From: a virus
Strand: one strand, 5' to 3'
Length of the DNA stretch: 31,514 bases
Virus record (IMG/VR): IMGVR_UViG_3300047994_000600
Coordinates: 1 to 31,514 of that record
The notes beneath the pieces were generated by a model. That model did no database searches, was not told where the DNA came from, and was given only the letters and a program-made list of their open reading frames with translations. A program made the position numbers and the translations under genes. Position 1 is the first letter of the stretch, and the number at the start of each line of letters is the position of its first letter. Below are positions 13,221 to 20,523 of the stretch, piece after piece.

Positions 13221-14601
13221 TGTATTTTATTCATATCCGTTCAGTCCAAAAACGTATCAACCAGATCGCTCAAAAGCGGTTGCATCAAAGTATCTGCTGA
13301 TAAACGGTTCGAAAGTCGTTGATCCGGTCGTTGGGGGCTCTGACCACGTCAATCTCTATGGAAGTCTAAATCCCGATGGCTCAATAAACGAAAATAGTCG
13401 ATTTCAGAATGCGAATAACTATCTAATCGTACCTGCCAACTACGACCCATCGGAAGCGTCTGCATTTGCGGCCTCTGTAAACGCAGATATAAAATCCCAT
13501 TCTATCTTAGGTTTGGCTACCGGCCTACCGGCGGGGATCGCCGACATGACAAGAAATTTCTTGCCAGGTGGGGGCGAAGACTTACAGCGGGGAAGCGAGT
13601 GGGGCGTTCCTAAAGGCGAGGTGGAGCCAGCTTTCAAAGATTCAACGTCCTGGAATTTGGGATTTACGGTCGCGCAGACAATGATCCCGTATGTTTTTGC
13701 CGAAATAGGGGGCGGCGCACTCAACATTGGTGAATATGTTTTAAATATTAGGCATCATAAACTCCCGTCGCTCCAATTCGGTATGGACGGAGCGGACGTG
13801 AAAGATTTCCAGTCTGGCGTTCAAGCTGCCCATCCGGCCACTGGGGATGGCTTGGGAACGATTTACAAGAATGTGCTGGGAATCGGGCATTGGCTCCACG
13901 AATCCATTGCGCCCGTCAAAAGGCCGCCAGGTCGGTCATATGGGCCACTCCGGCCGGCGAACCACGTGAATAACAGTGAGTTGACAGCCCCCGAGTCGGC
14001 GACAACGGATTTTGCTCAAGCCCATCATTATATGGCCGAAGATGCGGGCGCTTTGGCGGATACTGTTGTGCCGCATGCGGCGCTTAGTTCCTTTCATCAG
14101 ATTGGCGGAGAAGCTCTCAGAATGGGTACGACAGGCACGCCGGCACGACGCGAAATCATGCCGGGCGATCTTGGATTCTCGGTATTGCAAGGTCCAGGCA
14201 CCGGTTTTGATCACATTTTGTCAAATTTTGCGCCATATCTTCGGGATTTCCACGGATTTATGGGACCGGGTTCTCCGGTTGGCGGGATATTTCAGAACGG
14301 CCCACGGCTCAGCCCATTTACGGACCGTGACGCGTTGCCCAGCATCGCGCCGGTAGGCAGGCGGGGGCGGGGTAATATCTCAGCTGAACAGTTTTCTTCA
14401 CATTTTCTCGATCCAGCCATGCCGCCGGAGAAGAATTATTCGGAACAGACGGTTGGGGCGGAGAAAAAGATTGATCCGCGGGCATTGCGCGGCGCGCTAC
14501 AAGAATTGTTGGAGCGGCAGGGGCGATTGCCGCCTTCGGGCGGGGCAGCGTTTGATGGACGGCTGACGCCAGCGTGGCCGGGGCTGCAAATTGCGAATTA
14601 A
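13189..14601 (+). CDS. 470-residue Gly/Pro-rich protein with a C-terminal domain shared with 16343-16612
   Basis: No known family is recognised. The N-terminal part has DGDSVFYSYPFSPKTYQPDR and a hydrophobic Gly/Ala stretch SILGLATGLPAGIADMTRNF (about residues 103-122), reminiscent of linker regions in secreted toxin-like proteins. The middle is low in helix, rich in Gly, Pro and His. The last ~88 residues (LPSIAPVGRRGRGNISAEQF, EKKIDPRALRGALQELL, GRLPPSGGAAFDGRLTPAWP) match the orphan fragment 16343-16612. It sits where a tape measure should be but lacks the long continuous helix, so I doubt it measures tail length. Its first ~1.1 kb is AT-richer than the C-terminal part, suggesting a chimera: foreign body joined to a phage C-terminus. 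Confidence 0.6.
   Translation: MSTPLVPDGDSVFYSYPFSPKTYQPDRSKAVASKYLLINGSKVVDPVVGGSDHVNLYGSLNPDGSINENSRFQNANNYLIVPANYDPSEASAFAASVNADIKSHSILGLATGLPAGIADMTRNFLPGGGEDLQRGSEWGVPKGEVEPAFKDSTSWNLGFTVAQTMIPYVFAEIGGGALNIGEYVLNIRHHKLPSLQFGMDGADVKDFQSGVQAAHPATGDGLGTIYKNVLGIGHWLHESIAPVKRPPGRSYGPLRPANHVNNSELTAPESATTDFAQAHHYMAEDAGALADTVVPHAALSSFHQIGGEALRMGTTGTPARREIMPGDLGFSVLQGPGTGFDHILSNFAPYLRDFHGFMGPGSPVGGIFQNGPRLSPFTDRDALPSIAPVGRRGRGNISAEQFSSHFLDPAMPPEKNYSEQTVGAEKKIDPRALRGALQELLERQGRLPPSGGAAFDGRLTPAWPGLQIAN
14335..14601 (+). repeat. Copy 1 of a diverged coding direct repeat
   Basis: The 3' end of the 470-residue gene. Its translation aligns without frame change to 16343-16612; shared blocks include LPS-APV-RR, AEKKID, LRGAL-ELL, QGRLPP, GGAAFD, RLTPAWPGLQ. 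At DNA level the last ~140 bases of both copies are similar but clearly not identical, so this is an old duplication or two alleles brought together, not a recent copy. Confidence 0.8.
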
Positions 14602-14706
14602 GGTTTGTAATTTATTACGAAAATGTGATGAATTTCGCTGCGCTGAACCCATTCTACGTCCTGCTGTTTAACCCTTATTGAATGAAGTGGTGCTAACGGG
14701 TTGGGC

Positions 14707-15669
14707 ATGAGGCGAGTTCTTGGTCTGGGCGTTGCATGTTTATTTTCTGCTCTGCTGGCGGTAGCGGCCGCGTTTTATTGCTATGACGGCATGTATGGCG
14801 TTAGCACCGTGTTGCACGGCGGGCCGACACGGTGGCTTACGATGCAGGCCGATGACAAGCGGCTGCCGCTTGAAATTCAGTGGGCGCTTGGCGGAACGCC
14901 GCCGGAAGCGACGCCTGGGCCATTTGCATGGCGGAAGATTGAGCCTGGGCTGGAGGTTGCGGAACTGCCGGCGATGGCCGGGGCGCGCCAAGTTGACAGC
15001 ATATTGCTGACGCGGATCGACACAGGTAAGTTTCGGTTTGTGTTGTGGAGCAGGGCCGCAGGCGATCGTGACCTTGCTGGTTGGATGCGCGCGTTAAAGC
15101 CGGTTGTGCTGATTAACGGCAGTTATTTTTCGCCGGGCGGGCGGCCGGATACGCCGTTTTTGAGTGATGGCCGGCTGATTTCATCGCGCAATGACACGCC
15201 GGCGCAGGGTGTTTTTGTGGCCGGGCAAAGCGGGGCGGCGGTTGAGGCACTGCCGGACGGCGATTGGGCGCGGGCTTTCCAGGGTGTTGAGACTGCGCTG
15301 GCGACGTACCCGCTACTGATTGGGCCGGATGGGTTCAATGCGGGTATTCATGAAAGCCATTGGGTAGCCAACCGGAGTTTCGTGGGGGAGGATGGCCAGG
15401 GCCGGATTATTCTGGGTACGACGACCGGGGCGTTTTTCTCTCTCACTCGATTTGCGGAATTTCTCTATTCGGCGCCGTTGGGGTTGAGGCTGGCGTTGAA
15501 TTTAGATGGCGGGCCGGTGGCGTGCCAGGCGGTGGATACGCCGGAATACCAGCGCCGGTTTTGCGGGGAATGGGAGATACGAGACCGCGGTGGAATGTTT
15601 AAAGTTTTGAAAATGTCGAAGGGGAGTTGGATACCGTTGCCTGTTGTGCTTACAGTGTATCTGAAGTGA
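14707..15669 (+). CDS. Phosphodiester glycosidase-like protein (NAGPA/DUF2233)
   Basis: A 320-residue protein with an N-terminal signal anchor (about residues 5-23) and a periplasmic or secreted domain. It has hallmarks of the NAGPA/DUF2233 family (phosphodiester alpha-GlcNAcase type): VLINGSYFSPGGRPDTPFLS with an asparagine and small residues before SYF, TYPLLIGPDG, the GRIILGTTTGAFFSLTRFAEFL core and ALNLDGGPVACQ with the conserved D-G-G. Members cleave sugar-phosphodiester bonds or bind glycans in the envelope. ATG 14707 is chosen; a TTG two codons earlier is also in frame. GC content resembles the host more than the preceding gene. As part of the block replacing the tape measure it is probably accessory cargo. 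Confidence 0.75.
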   Translation: MRRVLGLGVACLFSALLAVAAAFYCYDGMYGVSTVLHGGPTRWLTMQADDKRLPLEIQWALGGTPPEATPGPFAWRKIEPGLEVAELPAMAGARQVDSILLTRIDTGKFRFVLWSRAAGDRDLAGWMRALKPVVLINGSYFSPGGRPDTPFLSDGRLISSRNDTPAQGVFVAGQSGAAVEALPDGDWARAFQGVETALATYPLLIGPDGFNAGIHESHWVANRSFVGEDGQGRIILGTTTGAFFSLTRFAEFLYSAPLGLRLALNLDGGPVACQAVDTPEYQRRFCGEWEIRDRGGMFKVLKMSKGSWIPLPVVLTVYLK

Positions 15670-15692
15670 CGACGAGGTAGGCTGAGCCGGTT

Positions 15693-15881
15693 ATGTTTCC
15701 TTCACTAGATATAATAGACATTTTGACCTCATGGCCCATTTTGGCTATTCCGGAATTTTTGATTCTGTATGCTTTGTCCAGGTTTGTTGTGATGCTCGGC
15801 TTCAGAAAGTCTGGGCTATTCATGTTTCTTTATTTGCTCGATCAAATCGTCATCGTTACCGCTAATCAAGCGGCAGATTAG
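15693..15881 (+). CDS. Small membrane protein A (62 residues)
   Basis: A 62-residue hydrophobic protein with about two membrane segments (ILTSWPILAIPEFLILYALS at about 10-29 and FRKSGLFMFLYLLDQIVIVT at about 37-56). AT-rich, with no strong ribosome site. Its first segment resembles that of the next gene (ILAIPEFLILYALSR versus IFAIPVSLAFYLVFR), so the two look like tandem paralogues. No function recognised; the colicin-immunity-like appearance (tiny helix bundle after a putative effector gene) is only suggestive. Confidence 0.5.
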   Translation: MFPSLDIIDILTSWPILAIPEFLILYALSRFVVMLGFRKSGLFMFLYLLDQIVIVTANQAAD

Positions 15882-15897
15882 CTCAGATAGCGAAAAA

Positions 15898-16245
15898 ATG
15901 TTGCATTCCAACGCATTGCTCAATCTTGTCACTTTAGGGCCGATCTTTGCTATACCGGTTTCCCTGGCTTTCTATCTGGTTTTTCGGCATTCAATTGGGA
16001 AATCTGTACCAGGACTAGCTTTGTTATTTCTCGCTACTCCTGGCGTCTTGCTCGCTTATCTATGGTGGCTTATTTTAGATGATAGTTTTTTATACTATAT
16101 TTGTTTTAGTATCATTATAATTCCAACCAATGTCGCATCGCCATGTTTTGCGATTTACGCAGTTTTTTTGACTTGTAAAAAAAGCGACGTTGTAAAAATG
16201 TCAGACCTACAAAAAAAATACTTAAAATATCGATTGGATGCCTAG
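15898..16245 (+). CDS. Small membrane protein B (115 residues)
   Basis: A 115-residue protein with three or four hydrophobic segments (about residues 8-28, 36-58, 64-92) and a short basic cytosolic tail (KKSDVVKMSDLQKKYLKYRL). It is AT-rich and follows its likely paralogue after 16 bases. The shared first segment suggests a duplication followed by lengthening. Only a weak ribosome site (GCGAAAAA) is seen. Unknown function; it is the last complete gene of the cassette before the orphan tape-measure-type fragment. Confidence 0.55.
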   Translation: MLHSNALLNLVTLGPIFAIPVSLAFYLVFRHSIGKSVPGLALLFLATPGVLLAYLWWLILDDSFLYYICFSIIIIPTNVASPCFAIYAVFLTCKKSDVVKMSDLQKKYLKYRLDA

Positions 16246-16342
16246 GCATCTTTTATGTATATGATCAGATTGTTGTCTTTACACTAATCCAATCTTTGAG
16301 AGATTCTTAACATCACAGAGTGAGAAAACATGCAGCCGAGAT

Positions 16343-16612
16343 ATGTTGCCGAGTGTTGCGCCGGTAGCCCGGCGGGACGCAGCGGGGATTTCGACGGAAC
16401 AGTTGATTGCACACCATTCCAGCGCGTCAGTATCCGCTGGTCACCAGCATATGGCGCCGGTTTTGCCGGCCGAGAAAAAAATTGATCAGCGGCAGTTGCG
16501 TGGGGCGTTGGATGAGTTGCTGAGCCTGCAGGGGCGGTTGCCGCCTGCCGGTGGGGCGGCGTTTGATGCACGGCTAACGCCAGCGTGGCCTGGGCTGCAA
16601 CTGCCCGTTTGA
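16343..16612 (+). pseudogene. Orphan 3' fragment, probably of the tape-measure gene (repeat copy 2)
   Basis: An 89-codon frame beginning LPSVAPVARRDAAGISTEQL after the ATG and ending PAGGAAFDARLTPAWPGLQL. It matches the last ~88 residues of the 470-residue protein from its first residues on; just upstream (before about 16335) the similarity ends abruptly, and there is no ribosome site before ATG 16343. It stops eight bases before the first baseplate gene, exactly where the 3' end of a tape-measure gene is expected. Most simply it is the remnant of the original gene after its body was replaced. It might still be translated as a small protein, but nothing in the sequence argues for that. Confidence 0.6.
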
Positions 16613-16620
16613 GGGGTGAC

Positions 16621-17319
16621 ATGAGCCAAGTGATTTTGACCCTGGGTGGCGTGAAATTCCAGGATTTTGAAGTGCCGGAGCAGATCCGCTTCGGCGCCGG
16701 GCAGCGCCTGGCAGTGCATGAGCTGATCGGCGGCGGCCGGGTGGTGGATGCGTTGGGGGATGAGGCCGGCGAGGTGGTATTCTCCGGCATATTTTCGGGT
16801 GATGACGCGGCCACGCGGGCGCGGGTGCTGGATGCGGCGCGGGCACTGGGGGCGGCGATTCCGCTGGTGTGGGATGGGTTTTACTACACGGTGGTGATTG
16901 CGGAATTCGCCGCGGAATACAAGAAGCCTTGGTGGATTCCGTTTGTGCTGCGCTGCGTGGTGGTGGTGGACCCGGCACTAGCCCTGGAAACATTGCTGGC
17001 GCCTGTTGGTAATTTGATCAGCGATGATATTTCGGCGGCTGCCGGCTTGCTTTCCCTGGCCGGTTTGCCGGCGGGGAGTCTGGGGGCGGTGACGGCTTCC
17101 GGGCTTGCGGCGGCGCAGGCGGCGATCACCGCCGGCATTGCCGGCACCGGCGCGCTTCTGGATGAAAATGTTACGGTCTTGCAAGCGGCACCGGATGCGG
17201 TGACGGGCATTGCGGCGCTGGGCCAGGTGACTGCCAATGCAGGGCAACTGGCGGGGCTTGCCGGCATGTCCGGTTATGTAAATCGCGCGGCCACGAATCT
17301 GGTGGGTGAATTTTTATGA
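16621..17319 (+). CDS. Tail/baseplate protein after the tape-measure position
   Basis: A 232-residue protein with an N-terminal domain seen in P2 gpU-like and Mu gpN-like tail proteins: ILTLGGVKFQDFEVPEQIRF, then ALGDEAGEVVFSGIFSGDDA, ARALGAAIPLVWDGFYYTVV, and PWWIPFVLRCVVV. The C-terminal half (about 125-232) is Ala/Gly/Leu-rich helix, possibly an extension into the baseplate or a membrane-contact segment. GAGGGG lies before ATG 16621. It is the first gene of the baseplate operon and its stop overlaps the next start (ATGA, 17316-17319). Position matches the Mu gene right after the tape measure. Confidence 0.65.
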   Translation: MSQVILTLGGVKFQDFEVPEQIRFGAGQRLAVHELIGGGRVVDALGDEAGEVVFSGIFSGDDAATRARVLDAARALGAAIPLVWDGFYYTVVIAEFAAEYKKPWWIPFVLRCVVVVDPALALETLLAPVGNLISDDISAAAGLLSLAGLPAGSLGAVTASGLAAAQAAITAGIAGTGALLDENVTVLQAAPDAVTGIAALGQVTANAGQLAGLAGMSGYVNRAATNLVGEFL

Positions 17320-17504
17320 GCACGCAGGTGATCACCGTGGCTGGCGGCAATTTGTTCAAGCTGGCGGCGGTGTATTTGAATGACGCGACGCAATGGGTGC
17401 GGATTGCCCAGGCGAATGGGTTGAGCGACCCGGTGCTGAGCGGGCTGACCACGCTGGTGATTCCGCCGGTGAACCCCAATGCCGGAGGCGGCATTGCCGG
17501 TTAG
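17316..17504 (+). CDS. LysM-like small tail protein (gpX-like)
   Basis: A 62-residue protein with a single LysM-like module: VITVAGGNLFKLAAVYLNDA, then TQWVRIAQANGLSDPVLSG and a closing TTLVIPP. Small LysM proteins (P2 gpX type) sit next to the hub gene in contractile tails and are thought to join tube and baseplate hub, not to bind peptidoglycan. It overlaps the previous gene by four bases and the next by 26, which is tight coupling. The module is complete; the remainder is a Gly-rich tail. Confidence 0.75.
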   Translation: MSTQVITVAGGNLFKLAAVYLNDATQWVRIAQANGLSDPVLSGLTTLVIPPVNPNAGGGIAG

Positions 17505-18471
17505 CCTGCCGCGCGTTCAGGTGCTGGTTGGCAATGCGGTTTTGCCCGGCGCGGTGGCGGTTGAGATTGAGCAGGTGGGCTATTTCGCGGCTGACCGGTT
17601 TGCTCTCACCATGGCGCTGGATGAAGGGGGCGCCGCCTATTTTGCGTCACTTGGGCTACAGACGGTCAACATTGGCGTGGCGGTCAGCCCGGCTGGGTAT
17701 GTTGATATGCTGACGGGGCAGATTGACAATATTCGGATTGATCTGTGCGAGCGGATTGCGGTTTTGTGCGGGCGGGATTTGTCGGCACGGTTGATTGATA
17801 CAGAGATATCCGAGACATTCGCGAACCAGACCGCGAGCCAGATTGCGGCGGCGATTGCGGCGCGGCATGGGTTGACGCCGAATGTAACGCCAACATTAAC
17901 GCCGGTTGGGCAGTATTATGAGCTGGACCATGCACGCAATGCGCTGGCCGCGAACTCGCGCACCGGCACGGAATGGAAGATGCTTTCGTTCCTGGCGCAG
18001 GCCGAGAATTTTGTGCTTTCCGTAGTGGGGAGCACGCTGAATTTTGGCCCGGTGGTGGCTGGGGTTCCGGTGCTGCTGACGCCGGAGGCTTGCATTGCGC
18101 TGGATGTTGATATTGCAACGACCATACCGGCGCAAGCAACCGTGAAATCCTGGAACACCCGCAACAAGATGGTGGTGGCGGAGACGGCGGGGGCGGATAC
18201 GGGCGGGGCCACGACATTGGTTCGGCCGAACCTGACCAGCGCTCAGGCAAATGTTCTGGCAACGAATCATTTATCGGTTCTCATGCAACATGGAACAAGG
18301 TTGCGGGCGGTGATTCCGGGGGAAACGGCGCTGACACCCGCGGCGATGATTTTGTTGAGCGGGACGGAGTCAGCGCTGGACCAGGTATATGTGATTGACC
18401 GTATCCTCCGCTCGATTGATGCGCGGGAAGGGTTTGTCGAGAGTATTGAGGCTCATGCACTTGCCGGGTAA
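17479..18471 (+). CDS. Baseplate hub protein (gpD/Mu gpP-like)
   Basis: A 330-residue protein with the order of T4 gp27-like hubs: N-terminal beta domain (PRVQVLVGNAVLPGAVAVEI, EQVGYFAADRFALTMAL), a middle IDLCERIAVLCGRDLSARLI typical of gpD-type proteins, ETFANQTASQIAAAIAARHG, and a C-terminal beta domain (VYVIDRILRSIDAREGFVES). The hub is a trimer linking the tube to the spike encoded next. It starts within the LysM gene by a 26-base overlap. Length is close to P2 gpD and Mu gpP. Confidence 0.85.
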   Translation: MPEAALPVSLPRVQVLVGNAVLPGAVAVEIEQVGYFAADRFALTMALDEGGAAYFASLGLQTVNIGVAVSPAGYVDMLTGQIDNIRIDLCERIAVLCGRDLSARLIDTEISETFANQTASQIAAAIAARHGLTPNVTPTLTPVGQYYELDHARNALAANSRTGTEWKMLSFLAQAENFVLSVVGSTLNFGPVVAGVPVLLTPEACIALDVDIATTIPAQATVKSWNTRNKMVVAETAGADTGGATTLVRPNLTSAQANVLATNHLSVLMQHGTRLRAVIPGETALTPAAMILLSGTESALDQVYVIDRILRSIDAREGFVESIEAHALAG

Positions 18472-18482
18472 GGGATACGCTT

Positions 18483-19028
18483 TTGGATCGATTTTGGAAT
18501 GAGGTGAAGGCGCGGGCTGGCGGGCTGGATGGGCTGGCAGGTGTTGCGCGGTTTGGGCTGGTTTCCAGTTTTGATCCGGCGGCTTATGCGGCGCGGGTTT
18601 TGTTGCAGCCAGAGAATGTGTTGAGCGGCTGGTTGCCGGTTGTCTCGGCCTGGGTGGGCAATGGCTGGGGGCTGGCGGCGCCGTTAACGCCGGGGGACCA
18701 GGTGCTGGTGTTGGCGCAGGAGGCGGATGCCGAGCATGGCGTGGTGATGGGCTGCGTGTGGTCGGCGGTGGATAAGCCAGGTGGCGCGCCGAGCGGCGAG
18801 CTATGGCTGCAGCATCAATCAGGCAGTTTCATAAAACTGCATAATGACGGGACGATAGCGATGCAGGCGGGAACCGTGAATGTGACAGGCAATTTGGTGG
18901 TGAGCGGCAATATATCCGACCAGAACGGCGCGCATGGTACGCTGGCGGCACTGCGCAACGCGCATGACCAGCATATGCATGGGGATGCGCAAGGCGGCTT
19001 GACGGGCCTGCCATCGGTGACCGTGTGA
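18483..19028 (+). CDS. Baseplate spike protein (gpV/Mu gp45-like)
   Basis: A 181-residue membrane-piercing spike. Residues about 20-95 form the OB-like domain (FGLVSSFDPAAYAARVLL, GWGLAAPLTPGDQVLVLAQE, HGVVMGCVWS). The strand-rich following part (SGSFIKLHNDGTIAMQAG, VNVTGNLVVSGNIS) fits the triple-stranded beta needle, and the end carries HDQHMHGD, the HxH-type histidines that in P2 gpV and related spikes hold an iron ion at the tip. The start is a TTG at 18483; AAGGGA (18471-18476) is correctly spaced from it and no ATG fits. Confidence 0.85.
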   Translation: MDRFWNEVKARAGGLDGLAGVARFGLVSSFDPAAYAARVLLQPENVLSGWLPVVSAWVGNGWGLAAPLTPGDQVLVLAQEADAEHGVVMGCVWSAVDKPGGAPSGELWLQHQSGSFIKLHNDGTIAMQAGTVNVTGNLVVSGNISDQNGAHGTLAALRNAHDQHMHGDAQGGLTGLPSVTV

Positions 19029-19390
19029 TGGCCGATCTCGCGCTTCTGTTCGGCGGGGATTTATCCGTGGGGCCGACCGGGGATATTGCGCTGGCGGATG
19101 GGCCGAGTTTGACACAGCAACGCGTGTTGCGCCGGCTGCTGACCAATGCGGGCGATTATATCTGGCAATTAACGTATGGCGCGGGGCTTGGCCAGTTTGT
19201 GGGGCAGCCGGGCGCGACGGCGGCGATTCAAGCCGTGGCGCGCGCGCAAATGCTGCGGGAAACCGCGGTGGCGGCCAGCCCGGCGCCGGTGATCAGCGCC
19301 AGCGCGGGGAGTGACGGGACCGTTTCACTCTCGGTTCAATATGCGGATTCCGCGAGCCAGCAGACAAATTCATTGAATTTTTCAATATAG
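19028..19390 (+). CDS. Baseplate wedge protein (gp25/gpW-like, Mu gp46-like)
   Basis: A 120-residue protein starting in a TGATG overlap with the spike gene. It has the gp25-like pattern: LFGGDLSVGPTGDIALADGP, then QQRVLRRLLTNAGDYIWQLT and YGAGLGQFVG, with a helical middle and a C-terminal beta strand SVQYADSASQQTNSLNFSI. These proteins sit between hub and sheath and start sheath assembly. The gene order spike, gp25-like, J-like is that of Mu and P2. Confidence 0.8.
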   Translation: MADLALLFGGDLSVGPTGDIALADGPSLTQQRVLRRLLTNAGDYIWQLTYGAGLGQFVGQPGATAAIQAVARAQMLRETAVAASPAPVISASAGSDGTVSLSVQYADSASQQTNSLNFSI

Positions 19391-19396
19391 GGCATC

Positions 19397-20521
19397 ATGC
19401 AGTTATCGTTACAGAATTTCTCCACGCTGGTGGAGGGCATGGCGGCTGCCGTGCAGGGTGCGGCGAGCAGTCTGCTTGATCTTACGGTCGGCTCGGTGCT
19501 GCGGGCGATGCTGGAGGCGAATGCATCTCTGGCATTGTGGCTGCAATGGCTCATCGTGCAGGTGCTGGCGACCACCCGGCTGGCAACGAGCACGGGGCCG
19601 GATTGCGATAGTTTCGGCGCGGATTTCGGCTTTGCGCGGCTGCCGGCGGTGGCGGCGGTTGGCCAGGTGAGTTTTTCGCGGTTCACGCCCAGTGTCGCGG
19701 CGTTTATTCCGGTGGGCACTGTTGTTTCCATTGCCGCGAATGCGCGGAGCTTTGCCGTGACGGCGGATGCCACGAACCCGGCCTATGGCGCCACGCCGGC
19801 CGGTTACACTCTGGCGGCCGGCGTGGCGAGCGTGACGGTGCCGGTGGAAGCGAATCTTGCAGGCAGCGCCGGGAATGTTCAGCCCGGTGCGATTGCGGTG
19901 GTGGGCTCGGCACTGGCGGGGGTTGATACGGTGACAAATGCCCTGGCGTTGACCGGCGGGCTGGATGCGGAAAGTGACGCGGCGTTCCGGGCGCGGTTTG
20001 GCAATTATCTGGCAAGCCTATCTCGGGCGACGGATGTGGCGATTGGCGCCGCGGTGGCCGGGGTGCGCCAGGGGCTGAGCTTTGTGATCAGCGAGAATAT
20101 CGACCAGGCTGGTGCCGTGCAGATGGGGCATTTTGTGGTGACGGTGGATGATGGCTCCGGCACGCCGCCGGCTTCGCTGCTGGCTACCGTGTGGCAGGCG
20201 GTGGATGCCGTGCGGCCGGTTGGCTCCAGCTTCGCCGTGCAAGGTCCGGTGGTGGCACCGGCGAATATTTCCTTAACCGTAACAACATTGCCTGGTGTCT
20301 CGCATCAAACCGTGGTGGGCGTGGTGGCGGCGGCGATTGAGGGTTACATCGCGTCGCTCGGCGTTGCGGATACGTTGAACTACACGCGGTTGGCGCAGCT
20401 TGCCTATGCGGCCTCCGGTTCCGTGGGCAATGTTTCAACGGTTCTGCTGAATGGCGGCACGGCGGATCTGGTGCCGCCTTTGTTCGGCGTGGTGCGCGCC
20501 GGCACCGTAACGGTGTCCTGA
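19397..20521 (+). CDS. Baseplate wedge protein (gpJ/Mu gp47-like)
   Basis: A 374-residue Baseplate_J-type protein. The N-terminus is helical (LLDLTVGSVLRAMLEANASL, ALWLQWLIVQVLATTRLATS) followed by the marker GPDCDSFGADFGF (about 74-86), the strand-rich AGSAGNVQPGAIAVVGSALA region and GLDAESDAAFRARFGNYLAS (about 189-208). The C-terminus has ANISLTVTTLPGVSHQTVVG. Together with the gp25-like protein it builds the wedge that carries the tail fibres and triggers contraction. Length is normal for the family. Confidence 0.9.
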   Translation: MQLSLQNFSTLVEGMAAAVQGAASSLLDLTVGSVLRAMLEANASLALWLQWLIVQVLATTRLATSTGPDCDSFGADFGFARLPAVAAVGQVSFSRFTPSVAAFIPVGTVVSIAANARSFAVTADATNPAYGATPAGYTLAAGVASVTVPVEANLAGSAGNVQPGAIAVVGSALAGVDTVTNALALTGGLDAESDAAFRARFGNYLASLSRATDVAIGAAVAGVRQGLSFVISENIDQAGAVQMGHFVVTVDDGSGTPPASLLATVWQAVDAVRPVGSSFAVQGPVVAPANISLTVTTLPGVSHQTVVGVVAAAIEGYIASLGVADTLNYTRLAQLAYAASGSVGNVSTVLLNGGTADLVPPLFGVVRAGTVTVS

Positions 20522-20523
20522 CC

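Noticed and set aside
12465-14601. 470-residue protein as the normal tape measure
   Set aside because: Rich in Gly and Pro with no long helical stretch or central membrane segments, and its body differs in base composition from the surrounding tail genes; only its C-terminus looks phage-like.
16330-16342. ATG at 16330 with GAGAAAA before it as start of the orphan fragment
   Set aside because: It is out of frame with the conserved domain.
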